Assembly: GCA_947493535.1 (NCBI GenBank)
Contig: CANLRK010000001.1
Span: 434,001 to 498,000 of the forward strand
Source of the DNA: an uncultured Flavobacteriaceae bacterium
GTDB taxonomy: Bacteria; Bacteroidota; Bacteroidia; Flavobacteriales; Flavobacteriaceae
Reading direction: 5' to 3'
Length of the DNA: 64,000 nt
Of the stretch, positions 52,684 to 61,999 are shown piece by piece. A program made the position numbers and the translations under genes. Every line of letters starts with the position of its first letter. Within the stretch, counting starts at the first letter, position 1. The notes under the pieces are model-generated. The model saw only the letters and a list, made by a program, of their open reading frames with translations, ran no database searches and had not been told where the DNA came from.

Positions 52684-53844
52684 ATGCCTTTTTATCATAA
52701 GTTAGGAAAAATACCACCTAAAAGACACACGCAATTTAGAAAGCCAAATGGCGATTTGTACTACGAGCAATTATTTGGAACTATTGGTTTTGACGGAATG
52801 TCGTCAAACCTATATCATGAGCATCGCCCAACACAAGTAAAAGAAATAAAAAAACAATATAGTGTTGCGCCAAAAATTGCTAAAGCTAATAACATACAAT
52901 CCTATCGTTTTAGAGGGTTTCAAGTACCCCAAATAAACGATTATTTAGAAAGCAGAAAAACAGTGCTAACCAATAGTGATTGTAATATAATACTATCGGC
53001 TCCAAAGCAATCAACAAAAGAATATTTTTACAAAAACACTGATGCAGATGAGGTTATTTTTATTCATCGCGGATCAGGAAAGTTAAGGACCTTATTAGGG
53101 AATTTAGATTTTAAATACGGCGATTACCTAGTAATTCCAAGAGGGATTATTTATAAATTAGATTTTGATACAGATGATAATAGATTGTTTATTGTTGAAT
53201 CATATAGTCCTGTATATACTCCAAAACGTTACCGAAATTGGTTCGGACAACTATTAGAGCATTCTCCATTTTGTGAGCGTGATATTCGCTGCCCAGAAGA
53301 GCTGGAAACGCATAATGAAAAAGGCGACTTTTTAATTAAAGTTAAAAAACAAGGGGACATAATTGAAATGGTCTACGCAACTCATCCGTTTGATGTGGTT
53401 GGTTATGATGGGTATAATTTTCCGTACGCATTTTCAATACATGACTTTGAACCTATAACAGGACGTATTCATTTACCACCACCGATACATCAAACTTTTG
53501 AAACAGATACTTTTGTAATATGTAGTTTTGTACCACGTTTGTATGACTATCATCCAGATGCTATACCAGCGCCATATAACCATAGTAACATAGATTCTGA
53601 TGAAGTATTGTACTATGTAGATGGTGATTTTATGAGCAGAAATGATATAGATGCTGGGCACATTTCATTACACCCAGCAGGTATACCACATGGGCCTCAC
53701 CCAGGAGCGGCAGAAAGAAGTATTGGTGAAAAAGAAACAGAAGAGCTGGCTGTAATGGTTGACACATTTAAACCGTTACAAATAACAGAAGAAGCTATGA
53801 AAATAGCCGATGAAAGTTATTACCAATCTTGGCTAGATAAATAA
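52684..53844 (+). CDS. hmgA: Homogentisate 1,2-dioxygenase
   Basis: Non-heme iron dioxygenase opening homogentisate to maleylacetoacetate in tyrosine and phenylalanine breakdown. A cupin-like fold with the C-terminal metal-binding segment (HPAGIPHGPHPG), PPPIHQTFE and VIPRGIIYKLDF are visible; the N-terminal MPFYHKLGKIPPKRH is the start of the Bacteroidota form. At 386 residues it is shorter than the approximately 430-440 residues of other bacterial and human enzymes, as usual in this phylum. hppD, the preceding pathway step, follows 100 bases later. Confidence 0.88.
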   Translation: MPFYHKLGKIPPKRHTQFRKPNGDLYYEQLFGTIGFDGMSSNLYHEHRPTQVKEIKKQYSVAPKIAKANNIQSYRFRGFQVPQINDYLESRKTVLTNSDCNIILSAPKQSTKEYFYKNTDADEVIFIHRGSGKLRTLLGNLDFKYGDYLVIPRGIIYKLDFDTDDNRLFIVESYSPVYTPKRYRNWFGQLLEHSPFCERDIRCPEELETHNEKGDFLIKVKKQGDIIEMVYATHPFDVVGYDGYNFPYAFSIHDFEPITGRIHLPPPIHQTFETDTFVICSFVPRLYDYHPDAIPAPYNHSNIDSDEVLYYVDGDFMSRNDIDAGHISLHPAGIPHGPHPGAAERSIGEKETEELAVMVDTFKPLQITEEAMKIADESYYQSWLDK

Positions 53845-53944
53845 ACAAAAACAATTAAAACTATATTTAACTGTAGTTTAAATAATAACATGTAATGGTT
53901 TATATGAAACTTAAGAAAGCTAATTACAGCAAAACAACTAAATT

Positions 53945-55108
53945 ATGGCAGCAGAAATAAAAAACTTAGAAAATTTACAAAATACAACCTACGGACTAGA
54001 GAAATTATTTGAAGAGGCCGAAGATTTTTTACCGTTATTGGGTACAGATTACGTAGAGCTTTATGTGGGTAACGCAAAGCAATCGGCTCATTTTTATAAA
54101 ACAGCATTTGGTTTTCAATCGTTTGCATATGCAGGCTTGGAAACAGGAATGAAAGACCGAGTTTCTTATGTGTTAAAACAAGATAAAATTAAACTGGTAC
54201 TTACAACTCCTTTAGATGAAGGTGGTGCCATTAATGAACATATCAACAAACATGGAGACGGCGTAAAAGTAATGGCTCTTTGGGTTGAAGACGCTAGAAG
54301 CGCATGGGAGGAAACTACAAAAAGAGGCGCAAAATCTTTTATGGAACCAACTGTTGAAAAAGATGAGTTTGGTGAAGTAGTTCGCTCAGGAATTTATACT
54401 TATGGAGAAACAGTTCATATTTTTGTTGAGCGTAAAAATTATAACGGAACCTTTTTACCAGGTTACCAAAAGTGGGAATCACATTATAATCCAGAACCAG
54501 TCGGATTAAGATATGTTGATCATATTGTAGGAAATGTAGGTTGGGGAGAAATGAAAGAGTGGTGTGAGTTTTATGCGAAAGTATTAGGCTTTGCTCAAAT
54601 TATTTCATTTACGGATGATGATATTTCTACAGACTATACCGCTTTAATGAGTAAGGTAATGAGTAATGGTAACGGACGTATCAAATTCCCAATCAATGAA
54701 CCAGCTGAAGGAAAAAAGAAATCTCAGATTGAAGAATATTTAGACTTTTATAAAACACCAGGAGTACAACACATAGCTGTGGCAACTAATGATATTGTAA
54801 AAACAGTAGCAGCAATGCGTGACAGAGGTGTAGAGTTTTTATATGTTCCTGATACGTATTATGACGATTTATTAGAACGTGTAGGTAAAATTGATGAAGA
54901 TGTTGAAGTGCTTAAACAACACGGAATACTTATAGACCGAGATGAAGAGGGGTATCTATTACAATTGTTTACCAAACCTGTAGTGGATAGGCCAACCATG
55001 TTTTTTGAAATCATACAACGTAAAGGAGCACAGTCATTTGGTGTAGGTAATTTCAAAGCTTTATTTGAAGCTATTGAAAGAGAGCAAGCTAATAGAGGAA
55101 CATTATAA
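53945..55108 (+). CDS. hppD: 4-hydroxyphenylpyruvate dioxygenase
   Basis: Fe(II) enzyme that turns 4-hydroxyphenylpyruvate into homogentisate, one step before hmgA. Two glyoxalase-type domains, about 25-160 and 185-340. Metal ligands: His in LRYVDHIVGNVG, His in GVQHIAVATND and Glu in LFTKPVVDRPTMFFEIIQR. The C-terminal gating helix contains GAQSFGVGNFKALFEAIEREQ. The length of 387 residues fits. It lies between hmgA and kynA, all in the same direction. Confidence 0.93.
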   Translation: MAAEIKNLENLQNTTYGLEKLFEEAEDFLPLLGTDYVELYVGNAKQSAHFYKTAFGFQSFAYAGLETGMKDRVSYVLKQDKIKLVLTTPLDEGGAINEHINKHGDGVKVMALWVEDARSAWEETTKRGAKSFMEPTVEKDEFGEVVRSGIYTYGETVHIFVERKNYNGTFLPGYQKWESHYNPEPVGLRYVDHIVGNVGWGEMKEWCEFYAKVLGFAQIISFTDDDISTDYTALMSKVMSNGNGRIKFPINEPAEGKKKSQIEEYLDFYKTPGVQHIAVATNDIVKTVAAMRDRGVEFLYVPDTYYDDLLERVGKIDEDVEVLKQHGILIDRDEEGYLLQLFTKPVVDRPTMFFEIIQRKGAQSFGVGNFKALFEAIEREQANRGTL

Positions 55109-55226
55109 TATGTATATAAAGTATTATTACATTTCTAGGTATGTCAATATAAAATGTCCGTTTTCATAAACAATCTTTTTAAATCCAAAAAAGAAGATTA
55201 TTTATAAAACAACATTATTACTTACA

Positions 55227-56159
55227 ATGAATAGAGAAGAATTATTAAAAGCTATTGATGAAAAATATGCAGCTATGGGGCAAGATGCAGATGTGCATTT
55301 GTCAGGATTGCTGCATGCAGAACCGATGAAATATTGGGATTTCATTCAGTTAGATGCCTTGTTAGGATTACAAACACAGCGCACAACACTTCCTGATGAA
55401 ATGGTGTTTTTAATGTATCACCAAATCAATGAGTTATTATTTAAGATGATTCTTTGGGAAATGGAACAGGTATCACATGCGGAAAATATAAAACCTGAAA
55501 AATTCGTAATGCATTTATCGCGTATTAGCAGGTATTTTGATGTGTTATCTAGTTCTTTTACTGTTATGGGGGACGGTATGGAGTATGACCAGTATATGAA
55601 GTTTAGGGATACCTTAACTCCTGCAAGTGGTTTTCAATCTGTACAATACCGTAAAATTGAAATCGCATCAACAGAGTTAATCAACTTAATTGATTTTAGG
55701 TTTAGAAAAACAATAGATAGAAACACGCCGTATGAACATGCTTTTGAGCACATGTATTGGCAAGTAGCCGGTAAGGATTATGAAACAGGTAAAAAAAGTA
55801 AGCTATTAACAAACTTTGAGGAAAAATACAAAAAGGAGTTGGTGGCGTTTATGAAGGAATACAACCTGATTAATTTATGGACTAAATTTAAATCACTACC
55901 TAAAACCTATCAAGAAGATAAAAACTTAATTAATGCCATGAGGCATTACGACCATACCATAAATGTGAAATGGGTTATGAATCATTTAAATGCAGCAAAA
56001 AAGTATTTAGGTGATGCAGCAGCTACAGGAGGGAGTGATTGGCAAAAGTATATGCACCCACGTTACCAACGAAGAATTTTCTTTCCGGAGCTATGGAGTA
56101 CTGAAGAATTGGAAAACTGGGGAGTAACCAATTTAGATGGGTATAAGAAAGTAGTATAA
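55227..56159 (+). CDS. kynA: Tryptophan 2,3-dioxygenase family protein
   Basis: Heme dioxygenase family catalysing tryptophan to N-formylkynurenine. The segment MYHQINELLFKMILWEMEQV is the conserved helix of the active site, and SSFTVMGDGMEYDQYMKFRDTL and GFQSVQYRKIE follow the family pattern; the C-terminal GDAAATGGSDWQKYMHPRYQRR carries the usual Gly-Gly-Ser loop (TGGS). The 310-residue length suits the bacterial enzyme. It lies 118 bases after hppD, giving an aromatic amino acid catabolic group. Kynureninase and formamidase are not in the window. Confidence 0.87.
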   Translation: MNREELLKAIDEKYAAMGQDADVHLSGLLHAEPMKYWDFIQLDALLGLQTQRTTLPDEMVFLMYHQINELLFKMILWEMEQVSHAENIKPEKFVMHLSRISRYFDVLSSSFTVMGDGMEYDQYMKFRDTLTPASGFQSVQYRKIEIASTELINLIDFRFRKTIDRNTPYEHAFEHMYWQVAGKDYETGKKSKLLTNFEEKYKKELVAFMKEYNLINLWTKFKSLPKTYQEDKNLINAMRHYDHTINVKWVMNHLNAAKKYLGDAAATGGSDWQKYMHPRYQRRIFFPELWSTEELENWGVTNLDGYKKVV

Positions 56160-56245
56160 ATCACAGTTTTTTATTGAAAAAAAACTAATAAAACAAGATA
56201 AATAATGTGGTATTATTAATTTTTTGTTAAATATTAATTTTTTTA

Positions 56246-56276
56246 TACGAATATCGTAAAAAAGAAAGTACTTTTG
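56246..56276 (+). promoter_or_regulatory. -7 box with overlapping palindrome, candidate regulated promoter
   Basis: A -7 box TACTTTTG (56269-56276) has no TTTG at the -33 distance; that position is occupied by the perfect palindrome TACGA-ATA-TCGTA (56246-56258). This arrangement suggests a regulator-controlled promoter for the short transcript that follows. Confidence 0.4.
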
Positions 56277-56281
56277 CGCCC

Positions 56282-56388
56282 TCAAACAGGGTGGTTCCTG
56301 TTTGGAACTTTAAATTTCATAATTTATAGTTTTGGTTGGTTAATAGAATAAAACGTTATCAAGTTTATTGGTAGCGTTTTTTCTTTTT
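56282..56388 (+). ncRNA. Candidate small RNA or attenuated leader
   Basis: Between the -7 box at 56269 and the DUF3108 gene at 56448 lies a short possible transcript of about 105 bases. It begins with a strong hairpin (CAAACAGG at 56283-56290 and CCTGTTTG at 56297-56304, loop GTGGTT) and ends in a 13-bp terminator hairpin (56350-56362 with 56368-56380, two G-T pairs) followed by TTCTTTTT. It has no obvious coding frame. Two readings are possible: a free-standing sRNA, or a leader whose terminator controls the downstream gene. I do not recognise the family (not 6S, SRP or tmRNA by appearance). Confidence 0.5.
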
Positions 56389-56447
56389 AATATTTTTGGA
56401 ATAGTAATTGTAAACTCATTACATATAAACGAAAAACAACCTAAATT

Positions 56448-57224
56448 ATGAAAAGATTTTTTTCAATCCTATTCATCATATTATTGAGTTTACAAGCTAG
56501 AGCGCAAGAGCCTGCATTTGATAGTGGAGAGTGGTTTAAGTTTCGTATTCACTATGGAATGTTTACTGCTAGCTATGCTACTTTGGGTGTGCACAGTGCA
56601 ACGATAAATAATAAAGAAGTCTATCATGTTAAAGGAAATGGTAAATCCACAGGGTTACTAAGTTTATTCTTTAAAGTAGATGATACTTACGAAACATATT
56701 TCGATAAAAAAACAGGGCAACCTTATCGTTTTATTAGAAATATTTATGAGGGTGGGCACACTAAGGATATTCAAATTGAGTTTGATCATAAACAACAAAC
56801 AGCCTTAGTAAATGATAAAAAGCATAAAGAAAAAAGTACGCATACTATAAAGCCTAATACACAGGATATGGTTTCAGCGTTCTACTATTTAAGAAACAAT
56901 GTTGATACCAAAACCTTAGTTGCTGGAGAGGAAGTGAAAATAAACATGTTTTTTGATAAAGAAAACTTCAATTTTAAGCTTAAATTTTTAGGAAGAGAAG
57001 TATTAAAAACAGAGTTTGGGAAAGTAGCCTGTTTGAAATTTCGACCTTATGTACAATCAGGGCGAGTTTTTAAAGAAAAAGAAAGTTTAACCGTTTGGAT
57101 TTCTGACGATAAAAATAAGATTCCCGTTCGCTTACAAGCAAGTTTAGCTGTGGGATCAATAAAAGCAGATTTAGAAGGCTATAAAGGTTTAAAATACCCT
57201 TTTAAAATAATTATTGATAAGTAA
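56448..57224 (+). CDS. DUF3108 domain-containing exported protein
   Basis: 258-residue exported protein with a signal peptide (1-20, cut after QARAQ). The body fits the DUF3108 pattern: GEWFKFRIHYGMFTASYATL, a central YETYFDKKTGQPYRFIRN, and VTVWISDDKN-like end (SLTVWISDDKNKIPVRLQA) leading to DLEGYKGL. The function is unknown; the family is thought to bind lipophilic ligands or act in the envelope. It has a terminator hairpin 23 bases after its stop and may be governed by the attenuator-like structure upstream. Confidence 0.82.
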   Translation: MKRFFSILFIILLSLQARAQEPAFDSGEWFKFRIHYGMFTASYATLGVHSATINNKEVYHVKGNGKSTGLLSLFFKVDDTYETYFDKKTGQPYRFIRNIYEGGHTKDIQIEFDHKQQTALVNDKKHKEKSTHTIKPNTQDMVSAFYYLRNNVDTKTLVAGEEVKINMFFDKENFNFKLKFLGREVLKTEFGKVACLKFRPYVQSGRVFKEKESLTVWISDDKNKIPVRLQASLAVGSIKADLEGYKGLKYPFKIIIDK

Positions 57225-57246
57225 GAAAATCAATAACCAATAAAAA

Positions 57247-57285
57247 AAATGTGTTTACATAAATGTAAGCACATTTTTTTTTGTG
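57247..57285 (+). terminator. Terminator after the DUF3108 gene
   Basis: 14-bp inverted repeat AAATGTGTTTACAT (57247-57260) with ATGTAAGCACATTT (57263-57276), one G-T pair, followed by a T run. Confidence 0.85.
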
Positions 57286-57309
57286 ATATTTGAAGCTTAG
57301 TTGATAAAA

Positions 57310-58578
57310 ATGTACAAGAAGATGCGAAAGATAATTTGGTTATTGCTTTTTTTTATAACACTAAATGCTTGTAAAAAAGAAGAAAACCAAAAAATAACAC
57401 CAGAAGTAAAAAAGGAAAAAGTAGTTAAACCAAAATATGAATTTGGATTTAACTTAAATAATTTTTCCGTACTTGTTGATACGATACAATCAGGTGATAG
57501 CTTTGGAAAAATATTATTCGAAAATCATATAGGTTATGGTAAAATAGAAGAAATTGTACAAGCAACTAAAGATACTTTTAACGTAGCTAAACTTAATGTT
57601 GGGAAGAGATATACAGTATTAAAAACAAAAGACTCACTTGAAAAAGCACAATATTTTATCTATCAGCCAAATAAAATAGATTATGTGGTTTTTGATTTTT
57701 CAACTGATTCTATTACAAAAGCATATACAGCAAAAAAACCAACGAAAACAGTAGAAAGAACAGCGTCAGGAATTATTACAACTTCGCTTTCTGAAGCAAT
57801 GGATAGTGCAGGATTAAACGTGTATATGGCACATGAACTTTCCGATATTTATGCATGGTCTATAGATTTCTTTCGATTACAAAAAGGAGATAGTTATAAG
57901 GTTGTTTTTACAGAAAAGTATATTGAAGATTCAATATATGTAGGTGTAGATAATATAAAGTCAGCAGTTTTTGTACATAATAATACTCCTTTTTATGCTT
58001 TCGATTATAAATCGGATGTTATTGAAGGAATTACCGACTATTATGATGAAACCGGAAAAACTCTGCGAAGTCAATTTTTAAAGGCGCCAGTTAAGTTTAG
58101 TCGAATATCATCGCGATATAATTTAAAAAGAAGAATTAGATATTACGGTAACAGAATTAGACCACATAGAGGAACTGATTTTGCTGCACCAGTGGGAACA
58201 CCAATTTTGGCCACGGCTAATGGAACAGTAATAGAATCGACAAGACGTGGAGGTAATGGGAAATATGTTAAAATACGCCATAATAGTACATATAGCACAC
58301 AATATTTACATATGTCCAGAAGAGCTGTAAAGGTGGGACAGGTTGTAAAACAAGGCGATGTAATTGGGTATATTGGAATGACAGGTAATACTAGTGGCCC
58401 GCATGTTTGCTATCGTTTTTGGAAAAACGGCCGCCAGGTGGATCCATTGCGAGAAAAGCTTCCTGCAGCAAAACCTATTTCTGACGAGTTGAAAGAGGAA
58501 TATTTTGCTTATATTCAACCGTTAAAAAAACAATTAGACGCTATACCACTTCCTGAGGTTAATGAGGAAGAAAACTAA
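57310..58578 (+). CDS. M23-family peptidoglycan DD-metalloendopeptidase lipoprotein
   Basis: Envelope zinc peptidase of 422 residues that cuts peptidoglycan cross-links. A lipobox LNACKK marks a lipoprotein (Cys at about residue 19). A LysM-like domain spans about 30-120, and the M23 domain about 265-380. Zinc ligands His286 and Asp290 lie in RPHRGTDFAAP, and His in QYLHMS supports catalysis. The last HxH ligand pair reads His365-Val-Cys367 (GPHVCYRFW), with Cys in place of the second His. The frame opens with TTG at 57301; I use the ATG at 57310. Its TAA overlaps the ATG of pgi by one base. Confidence 0.87.
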   Translation: MYKKMRKIIWLLLFFITLNACKKEENQKITPEVKKEKVVKPKYEFGFNLNNFSVLVDTIQSGDSFGKILFENHIGYGKIEEIVQATKDTFNVAKLNVGKRYTVLKTKDSLEKAQYFIYQPNKIDYVVFDFSTDSITKAYTAKKPTKTVERTASGIITTSLSEAMDSAGLNVYMAHELSDIYAWSIDFFRLQKGDSYKVVFTEKYIEDSIYVGVDNIKSAVFVHNNTPFYAFDYKSDVIEGITDYYDETGKTLRSQFLKAPVKFSRISSRYNLKRRIRYYGNRIRPHRGTDFAAPVGTPILATANGTVIESTRRGGNGKYVKIRHNSTYSTQYLHMSRRAVKVGQVVKQGDVIGYIGMTGNTSGPHVCYRFWKNGRQVDPLREKLPAAKPISDELKEEYFAYIQPLKKQLDAIPLPEVNEEEN

Positions 58579-60155
58579 TGAATTTTTCAAGAAAAAATCC
58601 AATACAAACCAAAGCTTGGCAAAAATTAACTGCGCATTTTGAACAAATAAAAAATGTTCATTTGCAGGAAATGTTTGCCAATAAAATAGCACGTGAACAA
58701 GAGCTAAGTGTTGAATTTGGTGATTTTTTTGTTGATTTTTCAAAAAACAGGTGGACATCAGAAACCATTCAATTGTTTACTGAACTTGCCAATGAGCTCC
58801 ATTTAAGAGAAAGCATCTCATTATATTTTAAAGAAAACAACTTAAATTTTACCGAAAATAGAGCCGTGTTACACACGGCATTGCGTAGTGATGAAAAAGA
58901 GATCGTTCTTAACGGTAACAATATTATTCCAGAGATAAAAAGTGTTAATGAAAAAATAGAAACGTTTACCAAGGCTATAATTTCCGGCTCACAGAAAGGG
59001 CACACTGGTAAAGCGTTTACAGATGTAGTTAATATAGGTATTGGAGGGTCTAGCCTAGGTCCAAAAGTAGTTTGTAATGCTTTACAACATTACAAAAACC
59101 ATTTAAATATTCACTATGTTTCTAATATTGATGGCGATGAACTAGAAGAGACATTAAAAAAAATAATTCCTGAAACCACACTGTTTATTATTGTTTCTAA
59201 ATCTTTTACCACTGCAGAAACTTTACAAAATGCAAACTCAATAAAGAATTGGTTTTTAAAATATGCTCCAGAAACGGCAGTACAAAAACATTTCATTGCG
59301 GTATCAGCTAATGTTGAGAAGGTGGTAGACTTTGGTGTTGATGCGTCAAATATTTTTCCAATGTGGAATTGGGTTGGTGGTCGTTTCTCATTGTGGAGTG
59401 CTGTAGGGATATCCGTAGCATTAAGTATAGGCTATGAAAACTTTAAAGCACTATTACAAGGAGCTAGGAAAATAGATGCTCATTTTAAAACAAAAGATTA
59501 TAAAGAAAATATTCCTGTGCTCATGGCTTTTACGAGTATTTGGTATAGCAATTTCTTTTTGACAAGTCAGCATGCTGTTATACCATATTCATACTACTTA
59601 GAAGACTTTGTTCCGTACCTAAAACAAGGTTTTATGGAAAGTAATGGGAAATCAGTAGATAGAAATGGAAAAGCAATAGATTACAAAACAGGAACAGTTC
59701 TTTTTGGAGGTGTTGGTTCAAATGCTCAGCACGCATTTATGCAGTTGTTTCATCAAGGAACCAATTTAATTTCTACAGAGTTTATAGGTTTTTGTAATTC
59801 ATTACATGGAAACTCTGATCATCAGGATGTTTTAGTGGCTAATATGTTTGCGCAAGCAAAGGCTTTAGCTTTTGGTACTTATGGGAAAAAAACGGATAAT
59901 CCATATAAAGAATTTAAAGGAAATTCACCTTCTACAACAATATTAATAAAAAAATTAACTCCAGAAAACTTGGGGAGTTTGTTGGCTATTTATGAGCATA
60001 AAATTTTTATTGAAGGCTTATTGTTAAACATCAATAGTTTTGACCAGTTTGGAGTAGAGTTAGGTAAGGAATTATCAAGAAATTATATTGAATCATTACA
60101 TGAGTCTGCTTCAAAAAAATCACTATTAATGCAATTTTATAAAAACAATCAATAA
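58578..60155 (+). CDS. pgi: Glucose-6-phosphate isomerase
   Basis: Interconverts glucose-6-phosphate and fructose-6-phosphate in glycolysis. Seen: NIGIGGSSLGPKVV, the phosphate-binding SKSFTTAETLQNA, GGRFSLWSAVG, the catalytic region LHGNSDHQDVLVANMFAQ and the C-terminal signature SFDQFGVELGKEL. The 525-residue length is close to that of E. coli (549). Its start overlaps the stop of the M23 peptidase gene by one base, so they are cotranslated. Confidence 0.95.
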   Translation: MNFSRKNPIQTKAWQKLTAHFEQIKNVHLQEMFANKIAREQELSVEFGDFFVDFSKNRWTSETIQLFTELANELHLRESISLYFKENNLNFTENRAVLHTALRSDEKEIVLNGNNIIPEIKSVNEKIETFTKAIISGSQKGHTGKAFTDVVNIGIGGSSLGPKVVCNALQHYKNHLNIHYVSNIDGDELEETLKKIIPETTLFIIVSKSFTTAETLQNANSIKNWFLKYAPETAVQKHFIAVSANVEKVVDFGVDASNIFPMWNWVGGRFSLWSAVGISVALSIGYENFKALLQGARKIDAHFKTKDYKENIPVLMAFTSIWYSNFFLTSQHAVIPYSYYLEDFVPYLKQGFMESNGKSVDRNGKAIDYKTGTVLFGGVGSNAQHAFMQLFHQGTNLISTEFIGFCNSLHGNSDHQDVLVANMFAQAKALAFGTYGKKTDNPYKEFKGNSPSTTILIKKLTPENLGSLLAIYEHKIFIEGLLLNINSFDQFGVELGKELSRNYIESLHESASKKSLLMQFYKNNQ

Positions 60156-60178
60156 CACATAACTTAAAACAATCAATT

Positions 60179-60607
60179 ATGGCAACAATAAAATTTATAC
60201 ACTCTTATTGGGCTTATTTAGTATTATTAGTAATGATAATAGCCTCAGTAAGTTCAATTATAGGAATGCTTACAAAAAAGGAGTTTGGAGCAAAAGATTT
60301 TAGAATAGCGTTATTTGCCCTTATAGTAACTCACATTCAATTGTTAATAGGGATAGTTTTGTTTGTATTTGCAAATAATTTTGGAGATGTAGAAATGGGA
60401 GAAATTATGAAAAACTCTGCATTGCGTTTAAGAAACGTAGAGCATCCATTATTGATGGTAATAGCAATAATGTTACTAACCATAGGTTATTCAAAGCATA
60501 AAACAAAACGAACTTCGGCTAGTAAATTTAGAATATTGGCTGTAACTTATACGTTAGCCTTAATAGCTATGTTGGCTATGATACCATGGAATACATGGTT
60601 GGCGTAA
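60179..60607 (+). CDS. Small integral membrane protein (142 aa), cytochrome-like
   Basis: Integral membrane protein with four hydrophobic helices (YWAYLVLLVMIIASVSSIIGML, FALIVTHIQLLIGIVLFVF, EHPLLMVIAIMLLTIGYS, LAVTYTLALIAMLAMIPW) and membrane His residues at IHSYWA, VTHIQLL and VEHPLL. The His pattern is suited to heme binding, and members are sometimes labelled cytochrome b-like, but no activity is established. It lies 23 bases after pgi and is closed by a bidirectional terminator. Confidence 0.72.
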   Translation: MATIKFIHSYWAYLVLLVMIIASVSSIIGMLTKKEFGAKDFRIALFALIVTHIQLLIGIVLFVFANNFGDVEMGEIMKNSALRLRNVEHPLLMVIAIMLLTIGYSKHKTKRTSASKFRILAVTYTLALIAMLAMIPWNTWLA

Positions 60608-60631
60608 GTTTATATGTTGTTCTAAAATGCA

Positions 60632-60666
60632 AAAAAAAGCTTCTAAGGAAACTTAGAAGCTTTTTT
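60632..60666. terminator. Bidirectional terminator between convergent genes
   Basis: Perfect stem AAAAAAAGCTTCTAAG / CTTAGAAGCTTTTTT around a GAAA tetraloop, with A runs before and T runs after. It serves the genes ending at 60607 (+) and 60685 (-). Confidence 0.92.
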
Positions 60667-60684
60667 ATTGATTAGTTATATAGT

Positions 60685-61746
60685 TTACTGAACTTCTTTA
60701 ATCAAATAAGTATATACTGGGAAGTGATCGCCATAACCACCAGTCCACGTAGCGCCAACAAAACTTCTTTTAGGGTAACCTTTATAACGACCTTTTTTAT
60801 TAGTCATATACGCAGGGTTGTAAATACCTGTTTTGTAGATTTTAAAAGTAGAAAAATCTTTATCTAAAAAAGGTTTAGTAAACATCATTTGATCAAAAAT
60901 GTTTAATGCATCTCTATAAGCCAAAGTTCCCATTCCTTTTTTAGCCATTTTCATCATAGGGTTGTATATACCTTTAAGCCCTACATCTTCTTTATTGGCT
61001 TTAGCTTTCAAAACTTTTTTAACACTTACGTTAAAAGGATCGTCATTTAAATCTCCCATGATAATTATTTTTGCGTAAGGATCTATAGTTTGTAATGAGT
61101 CTACTAATTTTTTAGTTAACTGTGCTGCAGCCACACGTTTAGGTCTGCTGCGTGCTTCACCACCTCTTCTAGAAGGCCAGTGATTAACGATAAAGTGCAT
61201 TTTTTCACCTTCAAGTTTACCACTAACTAATAATTGGTCTCTGGTGTAAATACGCTTTTTTGTAGTGTCATCGTAAATTAAAAGTTCGTGCTTACTGTAA
61301 TTCGTTGGTTTAAAAAGTTTCTTTTGGTATAAAAGAGCAACATCAATACTACGTACATCTGGCGAATCAAAATGTATAATATCGTAATCTTTATCACGCA
61401 ATTGAGGGTCGTTAATTAAATCATGTAACACCTCTTTATTCTCTACCTCACATACTCCTAATACTGCTGGAGCGTTTATTGAGTATTTTGGATCTACCCC
61501 AATTTCAGAAATAACACGAGCCATGTTTTTTATTTTTTTAGGATAAACAATGCCGCGCTCTTTTTTACTCATTTCCATAAGCGGACTTTTTTCGTCCAGT
61601 TTATTAGGATCGTTAATGGTATCAAAAAGGTTTTCTAAATTGTAAAAAGCAACTGTATTTACTTTGTAGCGTTTTTTGTTTTGAGCTAGTACTGTAAAGC
61701 TCATACCTACCATTAAAAATAGTAGCAAATAGTTTTTCATTTTCAT
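60685..61746 (-). CDS. Secreted endonuclease/exonuclease/phosphatase family protein
   Basis: Exported hydrolase of the DNase I-like fold, 353 residues. The signal peptide ends at VLAQ (residue about 21). EEP motifs: FYNLENLFDT, LGVCEVENKEVL with the metal-binding Glu, VNHWPSRRGGEARS, IIMGDLNDDP with the catalytic Asp-Asn pair and GDHFPVYTYL with the C-terminal Asp-His. The combination suggests a secreted nuclease or phosphodiesterase, but the substrate is not clear. It starts with ATG AAA ATG, so either methionine is possible. Confidence 0.87.
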   Translation of the reverse strand: MKMKNYLLLFLMVGMSFTVLAQNKKRYKVNTVAFYNLENLFDTINDPNKLDEKSPLMEMSKKERGIVYPKKIKNMARVISEIGVDPKYSINAPAVLGVCEVENKEVLHDLINDPQLRDKDYDIIHFDSPDVRSIDVALLYQKKLFKPTNYSKHELLIYDDTTKKRIYTRDQLLVSGKLEGEKMHFIVNHWPSRRGGEARSRPKRVAAAQLTKKLVDSLQTIDPYAKIIIMGDLNDDPFNVSVKKVLKAKANKEDVGLKGIYNPMMKMAKKGMGTLAYRDALNIFDQMMFTKPFLDKDFSTFKIYKTGIYNPAYMTNKKGRYKGYPKRSFVGATWTGGYGDHFPVYTYLIKEVQ

Positions 61747-61936
61747 GAGATAAAAGTTTTTAATGCCTTTAAAATTTAATGTATTTCATTAAGGCTTAGT
61801 CTGTTGTTGTAAAATCCACTTCAAATTACAGGCCAAAAGTAGTCAATTATTTAATTATATTGCTTTGCGTATGTAAACTTATTGTAAAATATGCCTCAAA
61901 AAGGAAGAACAGTAGAGAAGTTTATTCTAAAATGTG

Positions 61937-61944
61937 TACATTTG
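61937..61944 (+). promoter_or_regulatory. -7 box before the TonB-dependent receptor
   Basis: TACATTTG at 61937-61944 matches TAnnTTTG, 56 bases before the receptor start. No clear -33 TTTG at the usual spacing. The rest of the 253-base gap holds nothing else I can support. Confidence 0.45.
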
Positions 61945-61999
61945 CGAACTGGAAAATTATTTTCAGTGGTTTAAAAATTTATTAATCAGTAAATTACGT

